Source: Ascoidea asiatica
Lineage: Eukaryota; Ascomycota; Saccharomycetes; Ascoideales; Ascoideaceae
DNA: 64,000 nt
Assembly: GCA_001600695.1 (NCBI GenBank)
Contig: BCKQ01000006.1
Coordinates: forward strand, 62,001-126,000
Reading direction: 5' to 3'
In this document: positions 21,542-33,242 of the stretch, one piece after another
Position numbering within the stretch: the first letter of the stretch is position 1
How the letters are laid out: every line of letters begins with the position of its first letter
Made by a program: the position numbers and the translations under genes
The notes under the pieces: model-generated
The model's database searches: none
What the model saw: the letters and a program-made list of their open reading frames with translations, nothing else
What the model was told of the DNA's origin: nothing

Positions 21542-21935
21542 TTTATTCAATTGATTAATATTATATTTATTATTATTTATTATTGATTGTTGATATTTAT
21601 TTATTTATTTATTTATTTATTTATTCATTATTGATTGTTTATCGATGTTAAAAATATTCTTTATTATTAAACTAGTTAATGTTTTATTTTTTTCAGTTTT
21701 TCAAAGAGATAATATTATGTAAGCTCCGTGTTGCTTTGAACTGAGCAACGTTTCGCCATGAAGAAATTATGTAAAGAAATAAAACAGAGACCAAGTTTGT
21801 GGATCACATTTGGAATACATTGAAGTAACTTTTATAGTAACTTTTATATTTTTCTGGTTTTCTTGTAACGGCAATCAATTTTATTTAATTAAAGCCTTCA
21901 CCTTATTCATATAAAGCCCAAAAATGAAAAACAGT

Positions 21936-21961
21936 CACGTGAACTGTACACTCTACACGTG
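21936..21961. promoter_or_regulatory. paired CACGTG boxes, 20-bp centre spacing
   Basis: CACGTG at 21936-21941 and again at 21956-21961, exactly 20 bp apart (about two helical turns). Both sit in the divergent promoter region. bHLH (Cbf1/Pho4-like) occupancy is inferred. Confidence 0.6.
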
Positions 21962-22248
21962 ACACTGTTTTTTATTATAAATAAAATAATAAACCATGTT
22001 TCTGGGTACGTCGGAAGGGGACTAATACCACACAGTCGCGCGAGTCACGAGTCAGTGGGATCTGAAGTTAGCATACTGAAGCTAGCACAAACGAAGGTGA
22101 AAAGTGTAACTGTACTATTAAAGTATCGAAGTATCAAAGTATCGAAGTATCAAATTATGTATGTTCAAACTTGAGATTTCCAGCTTCACTTTCAAACCGC
22201 AGACTTAAAAGCTTTGGTCTTTTACCGCAGTAATAAAACAAAATAAAA

Positions 22249-22298
22249 CTGAACTGAACTGAACTGAACTGAACTGAAGTGAAGTGAAGTGAAGTGAA
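22249..22298. repeat. compound repeat (CTGAA)6(GTGAA)4
   Basis: Six perfect CTGAA units are followed without a break by four GTGAA units. The switch is one base per unit. It lies in the promoter/leader of the Pumilio gene. Confidence 0.9.
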
Positions 22299-22970
22299 TT
22301 AATTCGTGAGCGTTCGTTGACTGAGATTGAATTTACCGTAACTTGGATCAGATTTAGGCTTGCAATAGCAGTTATTTTACTATTACTATTACTATTACTA
22401 TTACTATTACTATTAGCTACAGTAATTAGTAGTAAACACTTTGTTATTTCACTTCTTTATTTTCTTTCATTCAATTACTTAGCTTTAGTATCTGATATAA
22501 AATATAAATTATAATTATAAATATAAATATAAATATAAATATAAATATAAAAATAAAAATAAATATTTATACATACTTAACAATACCCATTTTATTCAAA
22601 CTTATATAAAATTTTATTAAAAATCATAAAAAAAAGTAAAAAAAAAGTAAAAAAAAAATTCATCATAATTAAAGTCAATAATATTCAATTATTTCATTCT
22701 TCTTTGAAATTTTAGACTTTGATTCTTAAATTCACTTCATTTTCAATTCATTTTTAATTCATCTTTAATTCATTAGCAATTAATTACCAGTTAATTAGCA
22801 ATTCAATCATATCAATTCATTTTAATTCATCCTTATTTATAAAAAAATACAATAATATATTAATATCATTTCTCATCTTTAATTATTCTATAATTTAGGA
22901 TAGAATAGATTTGATCTGTTCAATATTAATATATCTATCAGTATTAATATTAATATCACTCTTTATCTCT

Positions 22971-22974
<4 letters not shown>

Positions 22975-23001
<27 letters not shown>
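22975..23001. repeat. (CAAT)n microsatellite in leader of the Pumilio gene
   Basis: About six perfect ATCA/CAAT tetranucleotide units shortly before the ATG at 23129. Simple tandem repeat; boundaries approximate. Confidence 0.8.
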
Positions 23002-23128
23002 CTTTATGAAATTTAAAATTTAAAAAAACATATATTGAATTATCAAATTATTATTTATAATTATCTAAAATCATTATATCATTATTTTCATTTTTGTCTT
23101 ATAATTGAAATCATTCTTTATTTTAATA

Positions 23129-25633
23129 ATGTCTTCAAATAATACAAATAATATATCCAATATACCTAATATAAATAATTCAAATAGTTCTAATACTAAT
23201 ACTAATACTAATACTAATAATACCAACATCAATACTAATACGAATACCATTAACACTACCACTACCACTACCACTAATAATAATAATAATAATAATAATT
23301 ACTTGTCAACAAATTCAATCTCAAGTTCACATAATGGTTCAATTTCAAGTTTAAATAATTTATCAAATAAATCTCCAATAAGGTCAATATCTCCAATTAT
23401 ATCATTATCTAATAATTCTTCAATTAATTCTTCAATTAATTCTTCAATTAAACAAAATATTAATTCAAATATAATTTTAAATAATAATATATCTCCACAA
23501 TTAGGTAGTTTTAGATCAAGAACAAGAGCTGGTACTTTACCTTCAAGATTTTATCCTCTAGATTCAACAAATAATTCAACAAATTCAACTTCTTCATTAT
23601 TATTACCTCCATCTTCAATAAATCCAATTTCAAATAATATTGATCCATTTAATTCAATTACTTTCGATTCAAATAATTCAATCAATTCAATTAATTCTAT
23701 CAATTCAAATACCAAAAATACTTCTTCAAATTTAACCGCCAATACAAATAATACAAATAATATCAACAACAACAACAATAATAATAATAATTTATCAGCG
23801 GTTAATTCAAATACAAGAAGATTAAGATCTGGTTCTTTATTTACTTTAAATGATTCTTCAATTTGGTCAAATAATTCAATTTCTTTAACTTTAGATAATT
23901 TAAAAAAAAAATCTCCAATTCAATTACCAAAAGATTTTAAAATTTTAAATTCTTCAAATATTGATAATAACATTAATAATAACATTAATAATAACAATAA
24001 TAATCATAATACTTTAAAACATCATCACTCTATTCAATCTTTACAAAATATTCAATCAATTGTTGATGGTCATTTAAGTTTAAATTTAAATAATATTAAT
24101 AATATTAATAATATTAATAATTTAAATAATTTAAATAATATAAATACTTATTCTAATTTATCAAATATTAATAATAATAGAACAAGATCTTATACTACAA
24201 ATAATTCAATTCCTCAAAATAATTCAAATTTCATCTTAGGTCAAAATCAAATTAAAAATTTAGATCAATTAAATTCACTTAATAATATTAACCTAATAAA
24301 TAATAATAATAATAACAACAATAATTCAAACACAATTCAAAATCAATCAGTAAATTTTCAATCTCAACCAATATCTCCATATGATTATGATCATGATTAT
24401 GATTATGATAACTCAACTAATAATATCAACAACAACAATAATAATAATAATAATAACAGCTTAGATTATTTTGATTCTAAAAGTATTTCAAATAATTTAC
24501 CAAATAATTTAATAAATAATAATAATAATAATATTAATAATATTATTACCGCCAATAATAATATTAATAATTTATCTTTAATTGATGATTTACATAGACC
24601 AAGAGCTCAAACTTATTCAAGTGGTATAAATCCATTATTATCTCAAGTTTTACCTCAAGATAATTTAAATGATCAATATTTAAATTTAAATAATCAAACT
24701 TCCTACAATAATAACATCAATAATAATAATAATAATAATAATAATATCAATAATAACAACAACAGTAACAATAATATTAATAACAACATACCTCAATATG
24801 TTGATTATTCAAATCAAAATAGTTTAAATATGAACCAAGTTAATAATAGTAATAATACTGGTAATATTACAAATAATAATACTAATATCAATAATAAAAG
24901 TAATAAGATAAATTTTATGAAAAATAATAATAATCAATTATCTCCAGTTTTATTAGATAATGTACCTTTAAATTCTTTATCTTTTACTTCAACTTTTAAT
25001 AATCCAAAATTAGGTCCAACTAAAATTGTACTTTTATTAAATTTACCACCTTTATCTTATAATATAACAACAAGTTTTAATTTATTTAAAATGTGTTCAG
25101 TTTTTGGAAAAATTTTAAGTATTAAAGTATTTAATTCTGCTTCTTCAATAACTTCTTCTTCTTCTTCTTCTTCTACTACCAATGTTAATAATAATAATAA
25201 TTCAAGTTTAGATCAAAATTCATCAATAACTCCAATTCAAAATATTATACCAATTTCATCAAATTCTTCATCTCCAACTCCAAATATAAATTTAGTTTCA
25301 ATTTCTTCTTCAAATAGTTCTTTAAATGAAATTGATGAAAAAGATTTAAAAGATTTAAAAGATTTAAAAGATTTAAAAGATTTAAAAACTTCTAAAATTA
25401 AATCAATTAAACCAAAACCCGTTAAAAAAGATTCTAAAAAAGATATTAAAGAAATTAAAAATGAAATGGCTACTATTTCTGAAGCTGATGAAAATATTGA
25501 AGATGATAGTTTATTATCTTCTCAAATTCATGATTTTGATTCTTCAAAATTAAGTAGTAATAATTCTATTACTCCAACTTCTGCAACTTCAATTTCTACT
25601 AATGGTACATTATCACAAAAAGATAATTATATT

Positions 25634-25691
<58 letters not shown>

Positions 25692-28129
25692 GCAATAATA
25701 ATATTAATGAAAATAATCTTAAAGAAAATATTATTACTCCTGTAAATAATTCTATTTCAGAAATTGAGAATATTTCTGCATTAATTGAATTTGAATCTAT
25801 TGAAATTGCAATGCAGGCTAAAGCTCAATTGAATCATAGAGAAATTTATAATGGATGGCCATGTTATACTGGTTTTGCTAAAATGATTCAACAATTAAAT
25901 TCAATAATTCCTTCTGAACCTCAACCATCAATTCAAGTTCAACCTCAAGTTCAAGTTCAATCTCAACAAATATCTCAGTCTCAAAATATTATTCCAAATC
26001 AAGTATCTTTATCAAGTCAAATTCAACTTCAATTACCTACTGGTAAAAGATCTAGAACTAATAGTTTACAAGATACTAATAATAATATTTCTATATCACC
26101 ATCTAATGAAAAAATTGAAAATAAAGAAAAAATTGAAAAAGATAAAAAATCAATTATTAAAATTACAATAAAAGAAAAAGCTCCTGAATTTAAAGATATT
26201 ATTGAAGATTTACGTTTATTAGTTTCAAATTTTAATTCTTTAAATCTTAATCAAAATGATTCAAATCAAAATGAATTAAATCAAGGATCAATTCAATCTA
26301 ATTCATTCTCAGAATCTGAAATTAATTATTATATTTCCAAAGCTGTTAATTATCAAGGATTTGTAAAAGATTATGGTCCATTACCTGATCCAATTTCAAT
26401 TCGTCAATTTGATGCACCTAAATTAAGAGAATTACGTAAATCAATTGATTCAAACATGTTATCAAAATTTGAGATTGAAGAATTAGCTTTAGCAATGCTT
26501 GATGAATTAGCTGAATTATCTTCAGATTATCTTGGTAATACAGTTGTTCAAAAAATTTTTGATATTTGTGATAATTCTATTAAAGATATTATGTTACGTC
26601 AAGTTTCAAAATATTTATCTCAAATGGGTATTCATAAAAATGGTACATGGGCAGCACAAAAAATAATTAATGTTGCAAATAGTCCAAGACAAAAACAAAA
26701 TATTTCAAAAAGTTTATTACCATATATTACTCCTTTATTTAAAGATACTTATGGTAATTATGTTTTACAATGTTGTTTAAAATTTGGATCCCCTTGGAAT
26801 GATTTTGTTATTGAAGTAATGTTAGCAAATTTTTGGTTAATTGCTCAAGATAGATTTGGTTCTAGAGCAATTAGAGCTTTTTTAGAAAGTGCAGATTCTA
26901 ATTCAGAACAAACATCATTATTAGCATCAGTTATTGTTTTATATGCAGAATATTTGGCAACCAATTCAAATGGATCATTATTATTAACTTGGTTTTTAGA
27001 TACATGTATCTTACCTGATAGACATAAAATACTTGCACCTAGATTATTACCACATTTAGCTCAATTATGTACTCATAAGTTAGGAAGTTTAACTGTTTTA
27101 AAAATTTTAAATAATAGAACAGATACAAAAGGTGGAGAATTAATTCTTGAGGCATTATTTGGAAAATTTGAATTTTCAAATTCTGAAGCAAATCTTGAAA
27201 CTCAAGACAGTCAAGAAGTAGAAATTGAAAAATCTAATAATTGTGTTCCTCCAGAATTATTGAAACAAATTTTAAGTGAAAATAATTATGGATCAACATT
27301 TATTCATAAAGTTTTATCTGCACCATTGATTTCTGAAGGAAGATCACCAGATTATAAATCATTTATTGTAGAACAAATTAGAACAGTATTATTAGATCTT
27401 AATATACCTTCATATCAAGGATATAAAAGATTATTAGAAGAAGTTGGATTAAAAGTTGAAGGTGGAAGTAATAGACATCATTCTCATACAAGAAATCATT
27501 CAAATAATAATAGAAGAAGAAATAAGAATTCTAATACTCAAATGCAAATGTTTCCTCCAGAACTTATAAATCCATTAGTAGGTGGACAAATTTCAGCCAA
27601 TTTTCTTATGAATGGTCAACAACATTATATGAATATAAATAATATGAGTAACATTAATAATAACGTTAATAATAATAATAATAATAATGTTAATGATAAT
27701 AATGAGATTTATAATGGCATTCAAAATACAAGTTTCAATAACTTCCTTAATCAAATACCAAACAATAACAATAATAATAATAATAATATCAACAGTAATA
27801 ATGTAGATAAAAATTATAATATGGTACCAAATCAAATTCCATCAATGAATAATAATAATAATAGATTTGATATTGGTATAAATCAATCATTTGAGCAAAT
27901 AAATTTGAATGGTTATTCTAGTAATTCTAATGGTTCTAATTCTAACTATCAACAACAACAACTGCAACAACCAATTCAGATACCAATTCAATCAATTCCT
28001 CCAAATCAATATAATAATTCTATTCCTAGTGGTTTAAATCAAAATAATTATAATTCTTTAAATAATGGACCACAAATGATGAATCCAAATTTCAATCAAT
28101 TTAATGGTAATCAATTTGGTTATCATTAA
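23129..28129 (+). CDS. JSN1: Pumilio-family RNA-binding protein with RRM (Jsn1/Puf2 type)
   Basis: The ATG at 23129 (MSSNNTNN) gives 1666 residues; an upstream in-frame TTG at 23105 was ignored. The Pumilio repeat region spans about residues 1097-1450. It has recognisable helices such as DYLGNTVVQKIFD, HKNGTWAAQKIIN, DTYGNYVLQCCLK and DRFGSRAIRAFLE. An RRM-like half (TKIVLLLNLPPLSYNIT) lies near 635, and its apparent second half (ISALIEFESIEIAMQAKAQL) near 885. RRM plus PUF is the architecture of yeast Jsn1 (Puf1) and Puf2, which bind mRNAs for membrane and mitochondrial proteins. Large Asn/Ser tracts fill the N- and C-termini. Which of the two paralogues it corresponds to cannot be told here. 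Confidence 0.88.
25336..25386 (+). repeat. (GATTTAAAA)-type 9-bp coding repeat (Lys-Asp-Leu units)
   Basis: Inside the Pumilio gene, five consecutive AAAGATTTA-type units encode K-D-L repeats. They lie in the insertion that separates the two RRM halves. Boundaries approximate. Confidence 0.75.
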
Positions 28130-28931
28130 ACTTTTATTAAATCATAATTATTAAATCATAATTATAAAATATTAATTATAAAATACTAATTATTAATTAC
28201 TAATTAGTAATTTTTAAATAAATTTTCATTTTTATTTTTTAAATCATGAGTTTATCTTACTTTCATTTATTACATTTGAATTCACATTCGTTTTAAAATT
28301 TTCAGTTTTTCTTAAATTTTTTTTTTTTATATTCTCTGCATTTGTTTTTTATACTACTGCATTGTAAAGAGTGTTTTTATTTCTATTTTTTGGATCTTTT
28401 TATTTATTATTTTATTTTATTTTATCTAATTTTTATCTTGATATTTTACTTATTTTTTATACATTACAATTATTACATTATATTTTATAAAGAAAGGAAA
28501 AAAAAAAAAATTTTACAAACAAAAAGAAGATATTCATTTATTATCATCCATCATCAATTCAATAATTTTCTTATTTGATTATATATTAAGAAAAGAATAA
28601 TAACAAAAGGATTGGTAATATAGTTATTTGTTTATTATTTTATACCTTTTAACATTCAATTTTATAATAAGAGATTTGTTAAATAATATTATTATAATTT
28701 TTTATTTATATTGATCTTATTATATTGTATATATATATATAAGTTATAATCTTTTAGTCTTGACTAATTCATTATAACATTCATTTATGGTTCATAGAAG
28801 CAAATAAAAGTTTATTTTTTATCTAAAACTCTGTAGAAACATTATTTCATTTGTCTTCATTTTTTTATATTGAATTGAAATAAATATAATAAAAATAAAA
28901 CATAAAAATAAAAATAAAAAAAACTGAAATA
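28130..28931 (+). other. intergenic region Pumilio gene / tRNA
   Basis: About 800 bp of T-rich then AT-rich DNA. A 78-codon frame at 28342-28578 is almost all Phe/Tyr/Ile/Leu from poly-T and is not believed. Nothing else seen. Confidence 0.55.
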
Positions 28932-29003
28932 TAGCGCCGCTTGGTTTCGATCCAAGGACCCTAGGGTTATGAGCCCTATGCGCTTCCACTGCGCCACGGC
29001 GCT
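28932..29003 (-). tRNA. Initiator tRNA-Met (CAU)
   Basis: On the minus strand the 72-nt sequence folds as a cloverleaf: acceptor arms AGCGCCG and CGGCGCT plus A73, D arm GCGC/GCGC, and T stem CTTGG/CCAAG. The anticodon arm is TAGGG-CTCATAA-CCCTA with anticodon CAT. The three G:C pairs closing the anticodon loop, the A1:U72 pair and the ATCGAAA T-loop (A54, A60 in place of T54 and the pyrimidine) are initiator-specific in fungi. There is no intron. The CCA end is not encoded, as in eukaryotes. An RNA polymerase III T-run lies shortly downstream on the minus strand. Confidence 0.97.
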
Positions 29004-29416
29004 AAACTTTTGTTTATTGCTTTGTCCTCCGTGTACAAAACCTTACCAATAAGAGAAATACAGAATATTTTCGATTTCCAACAAAGTGTTAGACTTGGAT
29101 GAATTTTAAAAACCACAAATATAAAAAACTAAATAACAAATGTAAACAATTCTTTTTTCATTGACTGTTTTAATTAAATTGGAAATGTTCTGGGATTGAT
29201 TAATCTCTGTAACGTTAGTTATTGTTAGTTATTGTTAGTTATTATGGAGGGAATTAAGTGAAAGCACTTCTGATGGTTCTAGTTTTGCTTGTTTTTATAT
29301 ACAATTTATTGATATGCTTTAGTTTTGGGTTGTTGATTATTCCTAAGATTCAGTCCCAGAGTATTCAATATAAGATAAAATGATAATGAGTAGCTAAAGT
29401 TTCAAATTTTGTATCA

Positions 29417-30976
29417 ATGGATCAAATAAAAGGAAAATTCACTATAAAAATTCATGATGTTCAGTCTATCTTATTTAATTCTTCACAAAATTTCACAAAA
29501 GGAAGTGTTATTACAATTCACAATGAAAATGTAAAAAATGATTCAAATAATCCCAATAATGAATTTAAAATAACTTTAGGAAATAAAATAGAATCAGAAA
29601 ATAATGAAAAAATAACAAAAGAATCAATTGATTTAAGTCTTTATAATCTTAAATATGGTGTATATTTAGATTTAAAAGATGATAATTTTAGAAATGCATT
29701 TACATTTCTTATATTATTATATTATGAAGAAAATCAAAAACAACCAAAATTTAAAATATATATACCACCAAGTAAATATCCATTTGAAAATATTTCAATT
29801 TTTGAAAATGAAAAAAGTTTTTTAATCTCAACTTTTGGAACTTTATATCTTAAATTTTATTTATATTATCCAAGAAATACAACTATTAAAAATAATAATA
29901 ATATATTAATGAAAAAATTTAATCCAAAAATATTTCATTTAGGTGAATCAATTATTAAATTAAATGATTTTTTTAAAGGTATTTATGTTCAAAAATTTAA
30001 AATTCATCATAAATTTATTTGTCAAAATTATAAATTTTCTGAAATGAATTTTACAATAAATTTTAAACCAAAAATGTTTTTAAAAAAATTTATAAATTCA
30101 ACTGAAATATTTAAAACTTTATATTTAGAACAAAAATCTTTAAATTTAGAAAATCAATTAATTTCATTTAATGATTTTAAATTACATTCAATTATTGGTT
30201 ATGAAGGTAATGGAACTGTATATTTAGGAAGAAGAAGAAATACTTTAACTCTTTATTCAATTAAAATAATTTATAAAAAATATATTAATAATAATTTTGA
30301 ATTCTCTGATTCTTGGCCTGAAAAAGAAATTTTAGAATTGTTTTCATTTGAACCTCTTTTTTTTATTCGCTTATTTTATACTTTTGAAAATAATTCAAAA
30401 ATTTATTTAATTAGAGAACCAATAATTAATGCAAATTATCTTGATAAAGTAATAAAATTCCAAAATATTTCATTATCACTCATTAGATTTATTGCAATTC
30501 AAATTGTTTTTATTTTATCTAAAATTCATGAAAAAAATATTATTTATAGAGATTTAAATACAAAAAATATAATTTTATATGATACTGGTTTTATAAAAAT
30601 AACAAATTTTGAAAATGCAAAAAAAATTTTTAAACATGATAATAAAAAAGAATATGAATATTATAATGCAGGTTCATATTCAGCTCCAGAATTATTAACT
30701 TCAAGAGGTTATAATAAAACTTTAGATTGGTGGACATTTGGAATTTTATTATTTAAAATTTCAACAGGTTCAGTTCCTTTTAAAGGTGAAAACATTGATA
30801 AATTAAGTGTTGAAATACTTTCATTTAAAGAAATTTATCCAGAAAATATGAATTTAAATTTAAAAGATTTAATTTCAAAATTATTAATTAAAAATCCAGA
30901 AAATCGATTAGGAAATAAAAATGATTATGAAGAAGTTTCAAAACATTGTTTTTTTCGGGATTCTGATCGAATCTAA
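29417..30976 (+). CDS. Divergent Ypk-like AGC protein kinase, probable pseudokinase (DFG lost)
   Basis: 519 residues. The kinase fold spans about 254-510: Gly-loop GYEGNGTVYLG (261-271), VAIK-type Lys K283, catalytic loop YRDLNTKN with D379 and N384, APE-type SYSAPE near 420, and DWWTFGILLF. The DFG motif reads NFE (397-399), so the Mg-binding Asp is Asn and the Gly is Glu. The catalytic-loop Lys is Asn. No AGC hydrophobic motif follows, because the protein stops just after the C-lobe. The N-terminal 250 residues resemble those of the gene at 34173 (FTIKIHDVQSIL against FKITFSIHNAINIL), so the two are paralogues. Catalysis is doubtful; a scaffold or regulator of TORC2-Ypk type signalling is an inference. 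Confidence 0.75.
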   Translation: MDQIKGKFTIKIHDVQSILFNSSQNFTKGSVITIHNENVKNDSNNPNNEFKITLGNKIESENNEKITKESIDLSLYNLKYGVYLDLKDDNFRNAFTFLILLYYEENQKQPKFKIYIPPSKYPFENISIFENEKSFLISTFGTLYLKFYLYYPRNTTIKNNNNILMKKFNPKIFHLGESIIKLNDFFKGIYVQKFKIHHKFICQNYKFSEMNFTINFKPKMFLKKFINSTEIFKTLYLEQKSLNLENQLISFNDFKLHSIIGYEGNGTVYLGRRRNTLTLYSIKIIYKKYINNNFEFSDSWPEKEILELFSFEPLFFIRLFYTFENNSKIYLIREPIINANYLDKVIKFQNISLSLIRFIAIQIVFILSKIHEKNIIYRDLNTKNIILYDTGFIKITNFENAKKIFKHDNKKEYEYYNAGSYSAPELLTSRGYNKTLDWWTFGILLFKISTGSVPFKGENIDKLSVEILSFKEIYPENMNLNLKDLISKLLIKNPENRLGNKNDYEEVSKHCFFRDSDRI

Positions 30977-31253
30977 TCAAATTTCACTAATTTCATTTTC
31001 TCTTCTGTTTTTTAAACCTTCTTTTTTTTTTTTTTTTTTCTGTTTATACAATTATTAAAGACCCGTTGTTTTGGAGTCAAAAGTATCACATGCATGCAAA
31101 TAACAGAACAAAAAAACAGACTTTAAAATGTAATAAAAAAAAAGGTCTGAAGGGAATTGATTATTTTATTTATATTCACAAAGAAGATATGTTTGATTTA
31201 TGAGGAATAGAAAGAAAGAAAAGAAAAAAGAATATGAGTATAGACAGAATGAA

Positions 31254-33242
31254 TTAAAATAATCCTTCAATTTCACCTTCTTCATTAACTTCAACATTCA
31301 TAAATCCACAATGAGTAGGTAAACCAGGAATTGTTTGAATTTCAGCTGCTAAAGCATATAAATATCCAGCTCCTATACTTGCTCTAACATCTCTAATTGG
31401 AAATGTAAAACCAGTTGGAACACCTTTTAATTTTGCATCATGAGATAAAGAATATTGAGTTTTTGCAATACAAATTGGTAATTTTCCAAATCCTTGTTTT
31501 GTATATAAATCAATTTTATCTTGAGCTTCTTTTGTAAATTCAATATCTTTTGCTCCATACATAATTTTTGCAATTTTAGAAATTTTATTTTCAACAGAAT
31601 CATCTGTTGAATATAAAAATTTAAAATTTTTTTTTAATTTTGAAGCTTTTATTACACCTTTTGCTAAATCAATTGCTCCTAAACCACCTTGTTCCCAATG
31701 ATTTGAAACTATAGCATCAACTGCACCAGCTTTTAAAGAAACTTCTCGAATTATTTCATGTTCTTTATTTGTATCTGATGTCATTTTATTAATTGCAACA
31801 AGAACTGGTAATCCATATTCTTTTGCATTTGAAATATGTTTAATTAAATTTGAACAACCTTTTGATAATAATTCAATATTTTCTTTTGTATATTCTGATG
31901 CTAATGGAGTACCAGCTTTAACTTCAGGTCCACCACCATGTACTTTTAAAGCTCTAACAGTTGCAACAATTACAACAAGATCTGGAACTAAACCTGATGA
32001 TCTACATTTAATATTAATAAATCTTTCTCCACCCATGGTGAAATCGAAACCAGCTTCAGTAACAACATAACCATCATTATCATTATCATTGTCTTCTTCT
32101 TCATCATCTTCTTCTTCTTCTCCGACTTCATCATTTTCATCATTGGTAATATTTTTTTTAGGAGTACCAGTTAATTTTAAAGCAATTTTATCAGCTAATA
32201 CAGAATTTGCACCAATTGAAATATTTGCAAAAGGACCTGCATGAATTAAAACTGGAGTACCTTCTAAAGTTTGCATAAGAGTTGGTTTAATTGCATCAAC
32301 TAATAAAGCAGTTAAAGCACCAGCTGCACCAATATCTTCACAAGTTATTGGAATTCCTGAATTTGAAGATGCAACAACAATTTTACCTAATCTATTTCTT
32401 AAATCAGATAAGGAATTTGATAAAGCTAAAATTGCCATACATTCAGATGCAACAGAAATATCAAAACCTGTTTTTCTTGTCATTCCTCTTTCAGTTGGAG
32501 CTTCACCAATAGTTATACCTCTAAGAAATCTATCATTACAATCAACAACTCTTTTCCAAGTAATGGAATTTGGATTAATATCTAATCTAACAAATTTAGA
32601 AATTTCTTCAGAAGTTAAATCATTTGGATTAATTTTATTAATATTTAAATTTTTTAATCTTTTTAACATTGAAGGTGTAAAATTTCTTTTACCATTTTTT
32701 ATTGGTACTAATCTTTTATATAAAGGACCATCTTTTTGAGTATTTTCATGAAAAATTCTTGTATCTATAGCAGCAGCTAATAAATTATTTGCCATTGAAA
32801 TTGCATGAATATCACCAGTTAAATGCATATTAAATTCATCCATTGGTATAACTTGAGAATAACCACCACCTGCAGCACCACCTTTAATACCAAAAGTTGG
32901 ACCCATTGAAGGTTGTCTAACAGTTGCAAAAACTTTTTTATTTAAATGAGATCCTAAAGCTTGAGTTAAACCAATAGTTGTAGTTGATTTACCTTCACCT
33001 AATGGAGTTGGAGTTATACCAGTAACTAAAATATATTTACCATTTTTATTATTCTTTAATCTATTTAATATAGATAATTTAATTTTTGCTTTTGTTGAAC
33101 CATATGGTTCAATTTCATTTGATAAAATTCCAGATTCTTCTGCAACTTTTATAATTTCTTTTGGTTTTTGAGATCTTGAAATTTCAAAATCTGATGGAAC
33201 TGGATTTAATAAATTTAATTTCAATGGAGTAAAATTTGACAT
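31254..33242 (-). CDS. Monofunctional formate-tetrahydrofolate ligase (synthetase domain only)
   Basis: The enzyme makes 10-formyl-THF from formate, THF and ATP. The 662 residues start at the synthetase domain itself ([17 protein letters not shown] near residue 14). P-loop GEGKSTTT lies near 82, followed by [20 protein letters not shown] and the [11 protein letters not shown] block. The C-terminus ([23 protein letters not shown]) is complete. The usual yeast enzymes Ade3 and Mis1 are about 950 residues, with an N-terminal dehydrogenase/cyclohydrolase domain; that domain is absent and not found upstream. There is no clear mitochondrial presequence, so cytosolic action is likely. An acidic Asp/Glu insertion of about 28 residues sits near 363-391. 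It lies between the two AGC pseudokinases and is convergent with the first. Confidence 0.92.
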   Translation of the reverse strand: MSNFTPLKLNLLNPVPSDFEISRSQKPKEIIKVAEESGILSNEIEPYGSTKAKIKLSILNRLKNNKNGKYILVTGITPTPLGEGKSTTTIGLTQALGSHLNKKVFATVRQPSMGPTFGIKGGAAGGGYSQVIPMDEFNMHLTGDIHAISMANNLLAAAIDTRIFHENTQKDGPLYKRLVPIKNGKRNFTPSMLKRLKNLNINKINPNDLTSEEISKFVRLDINPNSITWKRVVDCNDRFLRGITIGEAPTERGMTRKTGFDISVASECMAILALSNSLSDLRNRLGKIVVASSNSGIPITCEDIGAAGALTALLVDAIKPTLMQTLEGTPVLIHAGPFANISIGANSVLADKIALKLTGTPKKNITNDENDEVGEEEEDDEEEDNDNDNDGYVVTEAGFDFTMGGERFINIKCRSSGLVPDLVVIVATVRALKVHGGGPEVKAGTPLASEYTKENIELLSKGCSNLIKHISNAKEYGLPVLVAINKMTSDTNKEHEIIREVSLKAGAVDAIVSNHWEQGGLGAIDLAKGVIKASKLKKNFKFLYSTDDSVENKISKIAKIMYGAKDIEFTKEAQDKIDLYTKQGFGKLPICIAKTQYSLSHDAKLKGVPTGFTFPIRDVRASIGAGYLYALAAEIQTIPGLPTHCGFMNVEVNEEGEIEGLF

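Larger units (their letters stand above)
21542..23128. other. divergent intergenic region PABPN1-like / Pumilio gene
   Basis: About 1.6 kb. The stretch 21700-22330 is GC-richer and contains two CACGTG boxes 20 bp apart, TCGGAAGGGG, and a compound pentanucleotide repeat. The 800 bp before the Pumilio ATG is very AT-rich and would be a long leader. Frames of 65-71 codons within it have no recognisable content. Confidence 0.55.

Noticed and set aside
23105..23128. Upstream TTG start of the Pumilio gene
   Set aside because: TTG is not a normal yeast start, and an ATG in the same frame follows at 23129.
28342..28578. 78-codon frame downstream of the Pumilio gene
   Set aside because: Almost only Phe, Tyr, Ile and Leu from poly-T; typical of a T-rich 3' region.
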